DNA from: Mycobacterium sp. GA-1841
Lineage (GTDB): Bacteria > Actinomycetota > Actinomycetes > Mycobacteriales > Mycobacteriaceae
Length of the DNA: 64,000 nt
NCBI RefSeq assembly: GCF_001954135.1
Contig: NZ_MBEQ01000068.1
Coordinates: 1-64,000 of the forward strand
Direction: 5' to 3'
The position numbers and the translations under genes were made by a program. This document shows positions 25,101 to 33,026 of this stretch, in pieces (within the stretch, counting starts at the first letter, position 1; each line of letters opens with the position of its first letter). The notes beneath the pieces were generated by a model, which saw only the letters and a program-made list of their open reading frames with translations, searched no databases and was not told the DNA's origin.

Positions 25101-26036
25101 ATGCCGCTGAGCGCCCGGATGCCAGAGCTGGCAGCGTTCGAAGTGCTGCTGGCGATCGCCCGCACCGGCAGCCTCGGAGCTGCGGGACGTGAGCTCGGAT
25201 TGACCCAGCAGGCGGTGTCCTCGCGACTCGCCTCCATCGAAGCTCAGACGGGGGTGCGGCTGGTTCAGCGCGGACCCCGCGGATCACGGCTGACCGCGGC
25301 CGGTGCGGTGGTCGCCGAGTGGGCGGATCAGTTGGTCGACGTGGCACACCGGGTGGACTCCGGATTGGCGGCGATGCGCAGTGAGAGCCACAGCCGTATC
25401 GCCGTCGCCGCCAGTCTGACGATCGCCGAGCAACTCATGCCGCGCTGGCTGGTGTCGCTGCAGGCCGAGGCGGCGCGCGCCGGTGCCACCGTGCCTCAGG
25501 TCATCCTCACCGCGGCCAACAGTGACCAGGTGATCGCCGCGGTGCGCGACGGCTCGGCCGATCTGGGGTTCATCGAATCTCCCGGTCTGCCACGAGGACT
25601 GCACAGCCGAGTGATCACGCACGACGAGCTGGTGACCGTGGTGCGGCCCGATCACCCCTGGGCGCGACGGTCTGCTTCGGTCACCGCCGCTCAACTCAAC
25701 GACACCGCACTGGTCTCCCGCGAACCGGGCTCCGGCACACGGGAAGCCCTCAGCACCGCCCTGCGCGCGGCGTTGGGCCCCTCGAGTCGGCAAGCCGAGC
25801 CGGCCATCGAATTGTCGTCGGCGGCCGCGATGCGCGCCGCGGTGCTGGCCGGTGCCGGGCCCGCCGTGATGAGCCGACTGGCCGTCGACGACGACCTCAC
25901 CCTGGGCCGGTTGACCGAAGTGCCCGTGGCCGGACTGGATCTGCGCCGCCAACTGCGTGCCATCTGGTCAGGCGGGCGGACTCCGCCGGCCGGGGCAGTA
26001 CGTAACCTGCTCGCTCACATCGCCTCGGCGCGGTGA
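25101..26036 (+). CDS. LysR-family transcriptional regulator
   Basis: This is a 311-residue regulator. The helix-turn-helix is FEVLLAIARTGSLGAAGRELGLTQQAVSSRLASIEAQTGVRLV (about 9-50), followed by a LysR substrate-binding domain (RIAVAASLTIAEQLMPRWLVS). I chose ATG 25101 over an in-frame start 24 bases upstream because it leaves the usual short lead-in. The gene converges on the TDT transporter with a 2-base gap. It also lies divergent from the aromatic leader peptide by 86 bases, so either could be a target. Confidence 0.85.
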   Translation: MPLSARMPELAAFEVLLAIARTGSLGAAGRELGLTQQAVSSRLASIEAQTGVRLVQRGPRGSRLTAAGAVVAEWADQLVDVAHRVDSGLAAMRSESHSRIAVAASLTIAEQLMPRWLVSLQAEAARAGATVPQVILTAANSDQVIAAVRDGSADLGFIESPGLPRGLHSRVITHDELVTVVRPDHPWARRSASVTAAQLNDTALVSREPGSGTREALSTALRAALGPSSRQAEPAIELSSAAAMRAAVLAGAGPAVMSRLAVDDDLTLGRLTEVPVAGLDLRRQLRAIWSGGRTPPAGAVRNLLAHIASAR

Positions 26037-26038
26037 GA

Positions 26039-27175
26039 TCAGCCGCGCAACAGCCGGCCGGATCGCAACCCGCGAGCGGTGTTGGTCGCCACCGTCGCCC
26101 ACGCTCCCAACAGCAGCACATACAACGCCACGGCGAGCCACGAGATCACCATCGCGCCAGTGGCCGCACCGAGCGCGGACGCCCCCGTCACGCAGGTACC
26201 GACCGGGAAGGTGAAGCTCCACCAGGTGAGGCTGAACCTCAACCCGCGGCGGGCGCCGTGCACCGTCAGCGCCGCCGCCAGGCAGAACACAAACGCCCCG
26301 AAACCTGCCATCACCAGCCCGTACACGATGCCGAAGGCGTGCAGAGCCGAAACCGCGGCAGGATCGTCGAGCACCGCGCCGGCATGGGCGCCGAGCAGGT
26401 TGGCCGCGGTGATCGACTGCCCCACCACGCCGAGCACGATCCACACCGTGGGAATCGCCTGCACCTGGCTGAACCCGCCGTGCATGAGCCGCGAATACAC
26501 CATCGTGGTGGTGATCAGACCGGCCAGCAGGCTCAACCCGAACATCGCATAACACGCCACCAGCAGCGTCATCCCGGCCTGCCCTGGGCCGAGGTGTGAC
26601 AACAGCAGCGCGCCGGTCGAGGCCGAGACCATGGGCGAGACCACCGGCATCATCCAGGCCGGCACCGCCGCGATGTCGCTGTGATCCGCACGGGTGATCA
26701 TCGCGAACGGAAGCCACAGGCTGACAACCAATCCCAACAGCGTGCCGGCGGTCCACAGACCCACGTCGAGCGCCAGGGCGACGGACTCACCGAACATCGC
26801 CGGCCCGAGCAACAACGCACCTGCGCCGACGGTGAGCAGCGCCATCGCCGGGGCGCCGTAGAACTGACCCATCACCTCATGTGCCGCATAGGCTTTCGCA
26901 TGTTCGCGATGATGGATCCAGTGGGCCGCGAATGCGACGGTCAAGATCACCAACACGGTGCCGGCGAGAATCCAGACCGCCGTGGCGAATTCAGGCAGAC
27001 CAGGCACGCGCAACGGCAGGGTCGTCGCGGCGGTCGCGACGATCCCGGTGCCCATGACCGAGGCGAACCAGTTCGGCGTGATGTGGCGCAATACCGAACC
27101 GGCACTGTCCGACTCGGCCACCAGCGCGGTGTGGAACGGTCTCTGGGCTGTGTAGGCGGCGGTGTAGGCGGTCAC
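26039..27175 (-). CDS. TDT-family (TehA/SLAC1-like) membrane transporter
   Basis: This is a 378-residue protein with ten hydrophobic segments. ITPNWFASVMGTGIVATAA at the first segment is the TDT/C4-dicarboxylate-tellurite transporter hallmark, and later segments include LHAFGIVYGLVMAGFGAFVF and FSLTWWSFTFPVGTCVTG. Such proteins move dicarboxylates, sulfite or anions; the substrate is not decidable. GTG 27175 is the start. Palindromes at 27186-27238 lie directly upstream. Confidence 0.87.
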   Translation of the reverse strand: MTAYTAAYTAQRPFHTALVAESDSAGSVLRHITPNWFASVMGTGIVATAATTLPLRVPGLPEFATAVWILAGTVLVILTVAFAAHWIHHREHAKAYAAHEVMGQFYGAPAMALLTVGAGALLLGPAMFGESVALALDVGLWTAGTLLGLVVSLWLPFAMITRADHSDIAAVPAWMMPVVSPMVSASTGALLLSHLGPGQAGMTLLVACYAMFGLSLLAGLITTTMVYSRLMHGGFSQVQAIPTVWIVLGVVGQSITAANLLGAHAGAVLDDPAAVSALHAFGIVYGLVMAGFGAFVFCLAAALTVHGARRGLRFSLTWWSFTFPVGTCVTGASALGAATGAMVISWLAVALYVLLLGAWATVATNTARGLRSGRLLRG

Positions 27176-27185
27176 ACCGTCAAGC

Positions 27186-27238
27186 GTGGTGGTTGTGACC
27201 GCTCAGCGGTAGCCACCACAACGTTGTGGGCTCACAAG
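27186..27238. promoter_or_regulatory. Cluster of palindromes upstream of the TDT gene
   Basis: It contains ACCGC-TCA-GCGGT (27198-27210), the perfect 14-mer CCACAACGTTGTGG (27216-27229) and the overlapping TTGTG-GGCT-CACAA (27225-27238). They lie between the MFS gene stop (27252) and the TDT start (27175), both minus strand. They are candidate LysR operators for the TDT gene; a terminator role for the MFS gene is possible but no T-run is present. Confidence 0.45.
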
Positions 27239-27251
27239 GACGTCTTGTGGG

Positions 27252-28502
27252 TCAGACGTAGCGGTTACGGCCCGACAACGCCCCCGCCACCATCTGCACG
27301 AGGTAAACGACCAACGCCATCGCCCACGGTGCGGTCCAACTACCCGTCAGCTCGTGCAGCAGACCGAACAGGAACGGGCCCACGCCGGCCAGCAGGTATC
27401 CGAAACCCTGCGCCATACCGGACAACTGCGCGGTGTCCTCGGCATTGCGCGCCCGTAGCGCGATCACGGTCAGCGCCATCGAGAACACGCTCATCCCGAT
27501 ACCGACGAACAGACTCCACAGCAGCGGCGCCGCGCCGGGATCGACGAGCAGGCCGATCATCCCGACGATCCCGATCAGGCCGAGTCCGACGATCCAGCCG
27601 CTCTGGTGCTTCTGCTTGGCCGCCAACGGCGGGATGATCAGGCTGATCGGAACGGCCAGGATCGACACCAGCCCGACCAGCAGACCCGCGTCGGTCTTGC
27701 TGACTCCGTTGTCGATGAAGACCTCGGGCAGCCAGCCCATCACGATGTACGCCAGGAAGGACTGGCAGCCGAAGAACAGCGTGACCGTCCAGGCCAGCGG
27801 GTTGCGCAGCAGCGAGCGGCGGGCCGCGCCCGCCGATTCCGCGGCGCGGGCCGAGCTGATCCCGCGCGCTCCCACGAGCCAGAAGAGCAGCGCGATGACG
27901 GCCACGACTGCCCACGAGCCCAACGCCCCGCGCCAGCCGCCGAGCAGCGGTTCCAGCGGTGGTGTGACCGCGGACCCCAGTGCCCCGCCGCCCTGCAGCG
28001 CCGCGGTGTACACACCGGTCATCAGACCGATCTGGGCCGGGAACGAACCCTTGATCACCACCGGGATGAGGACGTTGACCAACGCGATACCGGCGGTGGC
28101 CACCAAGGTTCCGCCGATCACCACATAGGGGCCGTCGACCACCCGGATGACGAGGCCGACGCTGAGGATGACCAGCGCAATCGAGATGGCGCGCCCCAGA
28201 CCGATCCGGCGGGCCAGCCATGGGGCGGCCAGACCGGCCGCGGCAAAGCACAGGCCGGGCATGGTCGTCAGCACACCGGCCCAGACCGCCGACGCACCGA
28301 GCGACTCGCGCATGTCGCCGAGGACGGGCCCGATGCTGGTGATCGCCGGGCGCAGGTTCAGCGCGGTCAAGACCACCGCGACAACCAGCAGTGCCCCACC
28401 GGCCGCCATCGCCGCCGGGCGAACCTTTACGGCGCCGTCCAGTTCGAGTTCCAGATCGTGCTCGTAACTGTTCAGCGATTCGCTGCGTAGAGGCCGGTTC
28501 AC
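27252..28502 (-). CDS. CynX/NimT-type MFS transporter
   Basis: This is a 416-residue permease with twelve hydrophobic segments. TALNLRPAITSIGPVLGDMRESLG is the signature of the CynX/NimT (cyanate/2-nitroimidazole transporter) MFS branch, followed by LPGLCFAAAGLAAPWLARRIG-like motif A. The substrate is unknown. I use GTG 28502; its start is only 47 bases from the divergent GntR gene. A local regulator-transporter pair is the obvious reading. Confidence 0.86.
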   Translation of the reverse strand: MNRPLRSESLNSYEHDLELELDGAVKVRPAAMAAGGALLVVAVVLTALNLRPAITSIGPVLGDMRESLGASAVWAGVLTTMPGLCFAAAGLAAPWLARRIGLGRAISIALVILSVGLVIRVVDGPYVVIGGTLVATAGIALVNVLIPVVIKGSFPAQIGLMTGVYTAALQGGGALGSAVTPPLEPLLGGWRGALGSWAVVAVIALLFWLVGARGISSARAAESAGAARRSLLRNPLAWTVTLFFGCQSFLAYIVMGWLPEVFIDNGVSKTDAGLLVGLVSILAVPISLIIPPLAAKQKHQSGWIVGLGLIGIVGMIGLLVDPGAAPLLWSLFVGIGMSVFSMALTVIALRARNAEDTAQLSGMAQGFGYLLAGVGPFLFGLLHELTGSWTAPWAMALVVYLVQMVAGALSGRNRYV

Positions 28503-28507
28503 TCGGC

Positions 28508-28536
28508 TATGGTGCCATACATCCCATGATTGGATG
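28508..28536. promoter_or_regulatory. Candidate GntR operators between MFS and GntR genes
   Basis: In the 47-base divergent gap lie TATGG-TG-CCATA (28508-28519) and CATCC-N7-GGATG (28520-28536). FadR-type GntR regulators bind short dyads of this size. Both promoters must overlap these sites because the gap is so short. Confidence 0.5.
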
Positions 28537-28549
28537 AAAGGATTTTTGA

Positions 28550-29215
28550 GTGCCGCTCGCCACAACGCGACGCACCGGCCTGGTCGATCAGGTGATCGAG
28601 CAGCTGCGCACCCTGGTCACCACGGGTGAATGGCCGGTCGACAGCCGGATTCCCACCGAGCCCGAACTGGTCGAGGCGCTCGGCGTCGGACGCAACACCG
28701 TGCGCGAAGCCGTCCGGGCACTGGCACACAACGGCATCTTCGAAGTTCGACAAGGCGACGGCACCTACGTGCGTGCCACCAGCGAGGTATCGGCCGCCCT
28801 CCGCCGGTTGTGCGGATCCGAACTGCGCGACGTGCTCCAGGTCCGGCGCTGCCTCGAGGTGGAGGGGGCCCGCCTGGCCGCGGTCGCCCGGACCGACGAC
28901 GACGTCGCCAACCTGCGCTCTCTCCTGGTGCACACCGACACCACGGATCATGTGCAGTTCACCAAGTCCGACACCGAGTTCCATCTCGCGGTCGTGCGCG
29001 CGTCGCACAACCCGGTGCTGATCGAGATCTACCGCGGGCTTCTGGAGGCGATCGCCGCCAGCGTCGCGACGACGAGCGCCGCACCCCACGGGCTCATGTT
29101 CCCGCACACCGAGCTGGTCGAGGCGATCGCCGCCGGCGACGTGGACCGCGCCGGACGCGAAGCAGCGGGCTTTCTCGACGAGATCCTGGCCCGGACACCG
29201 GTTCAGGACTGCTGA
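28550..29215 (+). CDS. GntR/FadR-family transcriptional regulator
   Basis: This is a 221-residue protein. The GntR winged helix is VIEQLRTLVTTGEWPVDSRIPTEPELVEALGVGRNTVREAVRALAHNGIFEVRQGDGTYV (about 14-72), then an all-helical FCD effector domain with the metal-type residues D-x3-H in KSDTEFHLAVVRASHNPVL. Start GTG 28550. It is divergent from the MFS permease, which it probably represses, and its stop lies 13 bases from the convergent histidine kinase stop. Confidence 0.88.
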   Translation: MPLATTRRTGLVDQVIEQLRTLVTTGEWPVDSRIPTEPELVEALGVGRNTVREAVRALAHNGIFEVRQGDGTYVRATSEVSAALRRLCGSELRDVLQVRRCLEVEGARLAAVARTDDDVANLRSLLVHTDTTDHVQFTKSDTEFHLAVVRASHNPVLIEIYRGLLEAIAASVATTSAAPHGLMFPHTELVEAIAAGDVDRAGREAAGFLDEILARTPVQDC

Positions 29216-29227
29216 GCACGCCGGAGT

Positions 29228-30625
29228 TCAGAACGGCGCGTCGTCCATCCGTCCCCGGGTCAGCGGCAGCCGTAGCAACAGCCGCGCCCCGCCCAGCGGG
29301 CTCTCCAACAAAGCGGCTGTGCCGCCGTGCAATTCGGCCTGCTGCGCCACCAGTGCCAGCCCCAACCCGGACCCAGACCGCGACGCCGTGGAACCGCGCG
29401 CGAAACGCTCGAACACCCCGGCCCGCTCGGACTCGGGCACGCCGGACCCGTTGTCGTCGACCACGATCTGCACGTCGTCGGCCGAGCTCACCGCACTGAG
29501 CCGGATCTCGGTGGCACCACCATGCTTGACGGCGTTGGCGATCGCGTTGTCGATCACCAGCCGCAGCCCGGCCGGCATGCCCAGCATCAACACCGTCGGC
29601 GAGGGCATCAAGGTGGCCCGCAGCCCTGGATAGGTATGCAACGCATCGTGCGCGGCCCGGTCGAGCAACTCGGTCACATCCATCGGCACGAAATCCTCGA
29701 CGGTGGTCAACTCTCCCTGCGCCAACCGCTCCAGCGCGGTCAGCGTGCCCTCGATACGACTCTGGGTGCGCATCACGTCGGCGATCACCTCCTGACGCTG
29801 CTCGGCGGTCATGTCCAGGGTCGAGAGCACCTCGAGGTTGGTCCGCATGGCCGTCAACGGAGTCCGCAACTCATGGGAGGCCACCGCGGCGAAATCGCGG
29901 GCCGATTCCAGCGCGGCCTTGGTGCGTTCCTGTTCATTGCCGATGCGCGCCAGCATGCCCTCGACCGCCTCGGCGATCTGCACCGCCTCGAGCACGCCGC
30001 GCACCTGCACCTCGTCGGGCTTGGACTGGGCGTTGATGGCGCGGGCCTGCTGGGCCAGCAGGCGGAACGGGGTGATCATCACCAGGGAGATCATCCAACC
30101 CACCACGACCGTGCTGCCGATGACGCCGGCACAGATCAACAGCACCCGCAGATGTAATTCGTCGATCCGGCGCTGCGTCTCGGCCAGCGGTGCGCCCAAC
30201 GCGATCGTGGCCGGCCCCGCGGTGAACGTCCGCACCCGGTACTCGACACCGTCGATCGTGGTGTTGGCGTAGCCGTTCTCCAACTTGGGCAAGACGATGT
30301 CACTGGGCACCGAGACACTGACGCCCCCGATGTGTGCGGTACGCACCAGACCGCCGTCGTCGGGCATCGTCGTGTCCGCCGATCCCGGTTTGGCCGCGGT
30401 GAGCAGCGTGCTCACGTCACCGAGGCTGCTCAGCGAATCCAGACGCCGGTCCAGCTGGCTGTACTGGTCGTTGGTGACGCCGAGCCACACCCAGGTTCCG
30501 AGCGTGATGACCGTGACCACCACCGACAACGCAGCGACGATGACGATGGTGCGCAACGACAGCACCCTCATCACGGGCCGCAGCACGGGGCGCAGCAGTC
30601 GCAGCACGCGCTCTTCGAGACTCAC
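29228..30625 (-). CDS. PrrB-like sensor histidine kinase without adjacent response regulator
   Basis: This is a 465-residue kinase with two membrane segments (about 25-48 and 160-183) around an extracytoplasmic sensor, then HAMP, the H-box FAAVASHELRTPLTAMRTN, and ATPase boxes N (DNAIANAVKHGG), G1 (VDDNGSGVPESE) and G2 (GSGLGLALVAQQ). Similarity to M. tuberculosis PrrB (Rv0902c) runs along the whole length, including the LPKLENGYANT-type sensor stretch. PrrB normally lies just downstream of prrA; here the upstream neighbour is clpC2 on the other strand, so this kinase is an orphan. GTG 30625 is chosen. Confidence 0.88.
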   Translation of the reverse strand: MSLEERVLRLLRPVLRPVMRVLSLRTIVIVAALSVVVTVITLGTWVWLGVTNDQYSQLDRRLDSLSSLGDVSTLLTAAKPGSADTTMPDDGGLVRTAHIGGVSVSVPSDIVLPKLENGYANTTIDGVEYRVRTFTAGPATIALGAPLAETQRRIDELHLRVLLICAGVIGSTVVVGWMISLVMITPFRLLAQQARAINAQSKPDEVQVRGVLEAVQIAEAVEGMLARIGNEQERTKAALESARDFAAVASHELRTPLTAMRTNLEVLSTLDMTAEQRQEVIADVMRTQSRIEGTLTALERLAQGELTTVEDFVPMDVTELLDRAAHDALHTYPGLRATLMPSPTVLMLGMPAGLRLVIDNAIANAVKHGGATEIRLSAVSSADDVQIVVDDNGSGVPESERAGVFERFARGSTASRSGSGLGLALVAQQAELHGGTAALLESPLGGARLLLRLPLTRGRMDDAPF

Positions 30626-30689
30626 CGGCGTTATCTTGCCTGATCCGCACAACGCGCCGCTGCGACACCGGCACCGCCCCGTCCCGGCC

Positions 30690-30734
30690 GTCAACCAATA
30701 GTTGACGATCGGGCATCGTCAACCTACGGTTGAC
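30690..30734. promoter_or_regulatory. Twin palindromes upstream of clpC2, candidate autorepressor sites
   Basis: Two dyads of the same type lie 28 bases centre to centre: GTCAAC-CAATA-GTTGAC (30690-30706) and GTCAACC-TAC-GGTTGAC (30718-30734). The second ends two bases before the clpC2 ATG. The clpC2 product carries a helix-turn-helix, so self-binding is the simplest explanation; published work on ClpC2 autoregulation, as I recall it, agrees. Confidence 0.75.
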
Positions 30735-30736
30735 GT

Positions 30737-31486
30737 ATGAGCCAACCCGTCGTGATCACCAACCCCGTCCGCCTCGACGACCTCATCGGGGCGATCAAGA
30801 AAGCCCACACCGAACCCCTCGAGCAATTGATCGACGCAGTCATCGCCGCCGACGCCCTCGGCGAGATCGCCGACCACCTCATCGGACATTTCGTCGACCA
30901 GGCGCGGCGCTCGGGCGCCTCCTGGACCGATATCGGCAAGGCCATGGGCGTCACGAAACAGGCCGTCCAGAAGCGTTTCGTGCCAAAGGTTCCCGATTTC
31001 GATCCATCCACACTCGACCCGAACACCGGCTTCGGACGGTTCACCCCGCGGGCCCGCAACGTCATCGTGGTCTCCCAGAACACCGCCCACGATGCCGGCA
31101 ATTCCGAGATCACCCCCGATCACCTCCTCCTGGCGCTGTTCGCCGAACCCGAGGGGTTGGCTACCAAACTCCTTGCCAGCCAAGACATCACCGCTGAATC
31201 TGCCCGAGCTGTGATCACCCTGCCACCGCCTTCCGGCGCGGTGCCGGCGCTGATCCCGTTCAACGGCGCGGCCAAGAAGGCGCTGGAACTGACCTTCCGC
31301 CAAGCGCTTCGCCTGGGGCACAACTACGTCGGCACCGAACACATCCTGCTGGCCCTGGCCGAGGCCGAAGACGAAGACGGTCCACTGCACCGACTCGGCG
31401 CCGACCTCACCCGGTTCGAGTCCGAACTCGCCGCTGCCCTGGCCCCGCTCATGGCGAAAAATCAGGAGCCATCGGGGAATGAATGA
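30737..31486 (+). CDS. clpC2: ClpC2, Clp N-domain protein with helix-turn-helix
   Basis: This is a 249-residue protein without an ATPase module. The N-terminal part carries a helix-turn-helix (SWTDIGKAMGVTKQAVQKRF, about 62-81). The C-terminal part is a double Clp N-terminal domain (FTPRARNVIVVSQNTAHDAGNSEITPDHLLLAL and ALELTFRQALRLGHNYVGTEHILLAL). Length and layout match Rv2667. ClpC2 is known to bind cyclic peptides that target ClpC1 and so protect the Clp protease. ATG 30737 lies just after twin palindromes. Confidence 0.88.
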   Translation: MSQPVVITNPVRLDDLIGAIKKAHTEPLEQLIDAVIAADALGEIADHLIGHFVDQARRSGASWTDIGKAMGVTKQAVQKRFVPKVPDFDPSTLDPNTGFGRFTPRARNVIVVSQNTAHDAGNSEITPDHLLLALFAEPEGLATKLLASQDITAESARAVITLPPPSGAVPALIPFNGAAKKALELTFRQALRLGHNYVGTEHILLALAEAEDEDGPLHRLGADLTRFESELAAALAPLMAKNQEPSGNE

Positions 31487-31510
31487 GGCGAGGCATTCGT
31501 AGAAGCAAAG

Positions 31511-31936
31511 GTGTTACTCAACGACGCCGCACGCGAATTGATCGGCGCAGGAGCCGACGCCACCCTGGTCACGCTGAATCCCGACGGCGGTCCACAGGTC
31601 ACGCTGGTCTGGGTGGCACTGCAATCCACCCCGGCCGGTGACGAACTCGTCACCGCACACCTGGCCGAGCACAAGAAGGTCCGGAACATTCGCCGCGACC
31701 CGCGGGTCGCGGTGACCATCCTGGACCCCGGACGGGTCGGCGAGGCGATGCGTCCGTACCTCGCGATCAACGGCACCGCGCGTGTCGTCGAGGGCGGTGC
31801 GCCGGAACTTCTCGAACAGCTGGCCCAGACCTTGGCCGCACCCGGGGTTCCGTTCCCGCCAAAAGACGCCCCGCCCGGTTGGCTGACCCGCATCCGGATC
31901 GACAAGGTCGGCGGCGTCGGGCCCTGGGTGTCCTGA
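31511..31936 (+). CDS. F420/FMN-binding split-barrel (PPOX-class) protein
   Basis: This is a 141-residue split beta-barrel protein: GADATLVTLNPDGGPQVTLVWVAL, then AEHKKVRNIRRDPRVAVTILDPG and the C-terminal IRIDKVGGVGPWV. The pattern fits mycobacterial F420H2-dependent FDOR-B or pyridoxamine-phosphate-oxidase-like enzymes; the cofactor cannot be fixed by eye. GTG 31511 lies 25 bases after clpC2, so it may be in the same transcript. Confidence 0.8.
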   Translation: MLLNDAARELIGAGADATLVTLNPDGGPQVTLVWVALQSTPAGDELVTAHLAEHKKVRNIRRDPRVAVTILDPGRVGEAMRPYLAINGTARVVEGGAPELLEQLAQTLAAPGVPFPPKDAPPGWLTRIRIDKVGGVGPWVS

Positions 31937-31971
31937 CCAACCGGCTGTAACACGTTTCAGTCTGTGCGATC

Positions 31972-32511
31972 ATGCCTGGCATGCCTCGCTGGTTCGCGTT
32001 CATGTTCACGGCCGTGATGGTGGCCGTTGCCACCGTCGTGGCCCCACCGGCGGCTTCGGCCGAAGGAACCCCCATCGGTCGGATCGGTGAGACGCTGCGC
32101 GTCGAGAACGACGGCGTCGTCGCCGATGTCACCGTCCACGACGTGCTCGCCAGCGACGTCCCGCCGGGCTGGGGCTGGAACGGCTCACCCCGCTGGCGCG
32201 CCCAGGGCGGCCCCTGGCGCGCCCCGGTCACGGTCACCACCATCGCGGCGCCCAACCCGTACCAGATGGCACTGGACTTCACGTTCAACGGCGTCACCCC
32301 GTACGCCGACGCCTACGTACCCAAGCACACCGATGCACCGAATCGGCTTGAGGCGGCACTGCGCAACGCGCCCCCGGGCGCCACGGTCAACGGTGACGTG
32401 TACTGGGATGTCTACCGCGCCCTGGTGACCAACGTGGTCCTGGTCGACACCCGCTCGGGCAAGCACCTGGCGCAGTGGAATCTGTGGCAGCCGGGCAGCC
32501 CGTTGCCTTGA
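31972..32511 (+). CDS. Secreted protein, Rv2668-like (possible MPT63-type beta-sandwich)
   Basis: This is a 179-residue protein with a Sec signal peptide (WFAFMFTAVMVAVATVVAPPAASA, cleavage likely after ASA). The mature part is about 150 residues, rich in beta strands. IGRIGETLRVENDGVVADVTVHDV and GATVNGDVYWDVYRALVTN-type strands recall the MPT63/DUF1942 fold, a tentative comparison. It is in the Rv2667-Rv2668-Rv2669 order. ATG 31972 and ATG 31981 are both possible. Function unknown. Confidence 0.75.
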   Translation: MPGMPRWFAFMFTAVMVAVATVVAPPAASAEGTPIGRIGETLRVENDGVVADVTVHDVLASDVPPGWGWNGSPRWRAQGGPWRAPVTVTTIAAPNPYQMALDFTFNGVTPYADAYVPKHTDAPNRLEAALRNAPPGATVNGDVYWDVYRALVTNVVLVDTRSGKHLAQWNLWQPGSPLP

Positions 32512-33026
32512 TCGAGCCGGCCACGGCGGCGGACGTCCCCGAACTTGCCGCGGTCGCGGCCGCCACGTTTCCCCTTGCCTGTCCCCCGTCGGCCACCGGC
32601 GACAACATCGCCGCGTTCATCGCCGAGACCCTCTCAGAGAAACGCTTCGCCGCGTACCTGACCGATCCCGGGCGCATCGTGCTGGTCGCACGAAGTCCGG
32701 CAATCACCGGGTACGCCATGCTCATCCACGGTGTCCCCGACGACCCCGACGTCCAGCGGGCGGTGACGCAGCGGCCCGCACTGGAATTGTCCAAGATCTA
32801 TGTGCTGCCCGATCGTCACGGCCGCGGGGTCGCCACCGCCTTGATGACCGCGGCCCTGGACGCCGCAGCCGACTCCGGTGTCCGCTGCGTCTGGCTCGGC
32901 GTGAACCAGGAAAACGAACGCGCCCAGCGCTTCTACGCCAAGAGCGGATTCACGGTCAGCGGCACCAAGACGTTCCGGCTCGGCGCCGGCGTGGAGAACG
33001 ACTACGTGATGGTCCGGCCGGTTTAG
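32508..33026 (+). CDS. GNAT-family N-acetyltransferase (Rv2669-like)
   Basis: This is a 172-residue GNAT fold: IEPATAADVPELAAVAAATFP at the N-terminus, the acetyl-CoA loop LPDRHGRGVATALMTAALDAA (R-x-x-G-x-G/A), and QENERAQRFYAKSGF at the end. The substrate is unknown. The frame is open from GTG 32475, but TTG 32508 overlaps the stop of the secreted protein gene as TTGA and gives the family-sized product. Its TAG overlaps the zapE stop convergently. Confidence 0.82.
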   Translation: MIEPATAADVPELAAVAAATFPLACPPSATGDNIAAFIAETLSEKRFAAYLTDPGRIVLVARSPAITGYAMLIHGVPDDPDVQRAVTQRPALELSKIYVLPDRHGRGVATALMTAALDAAADSGVRCVWLGVNQENERAQRFYAKSGFTVSGTKTFRLGAGVENDYVMVRPV

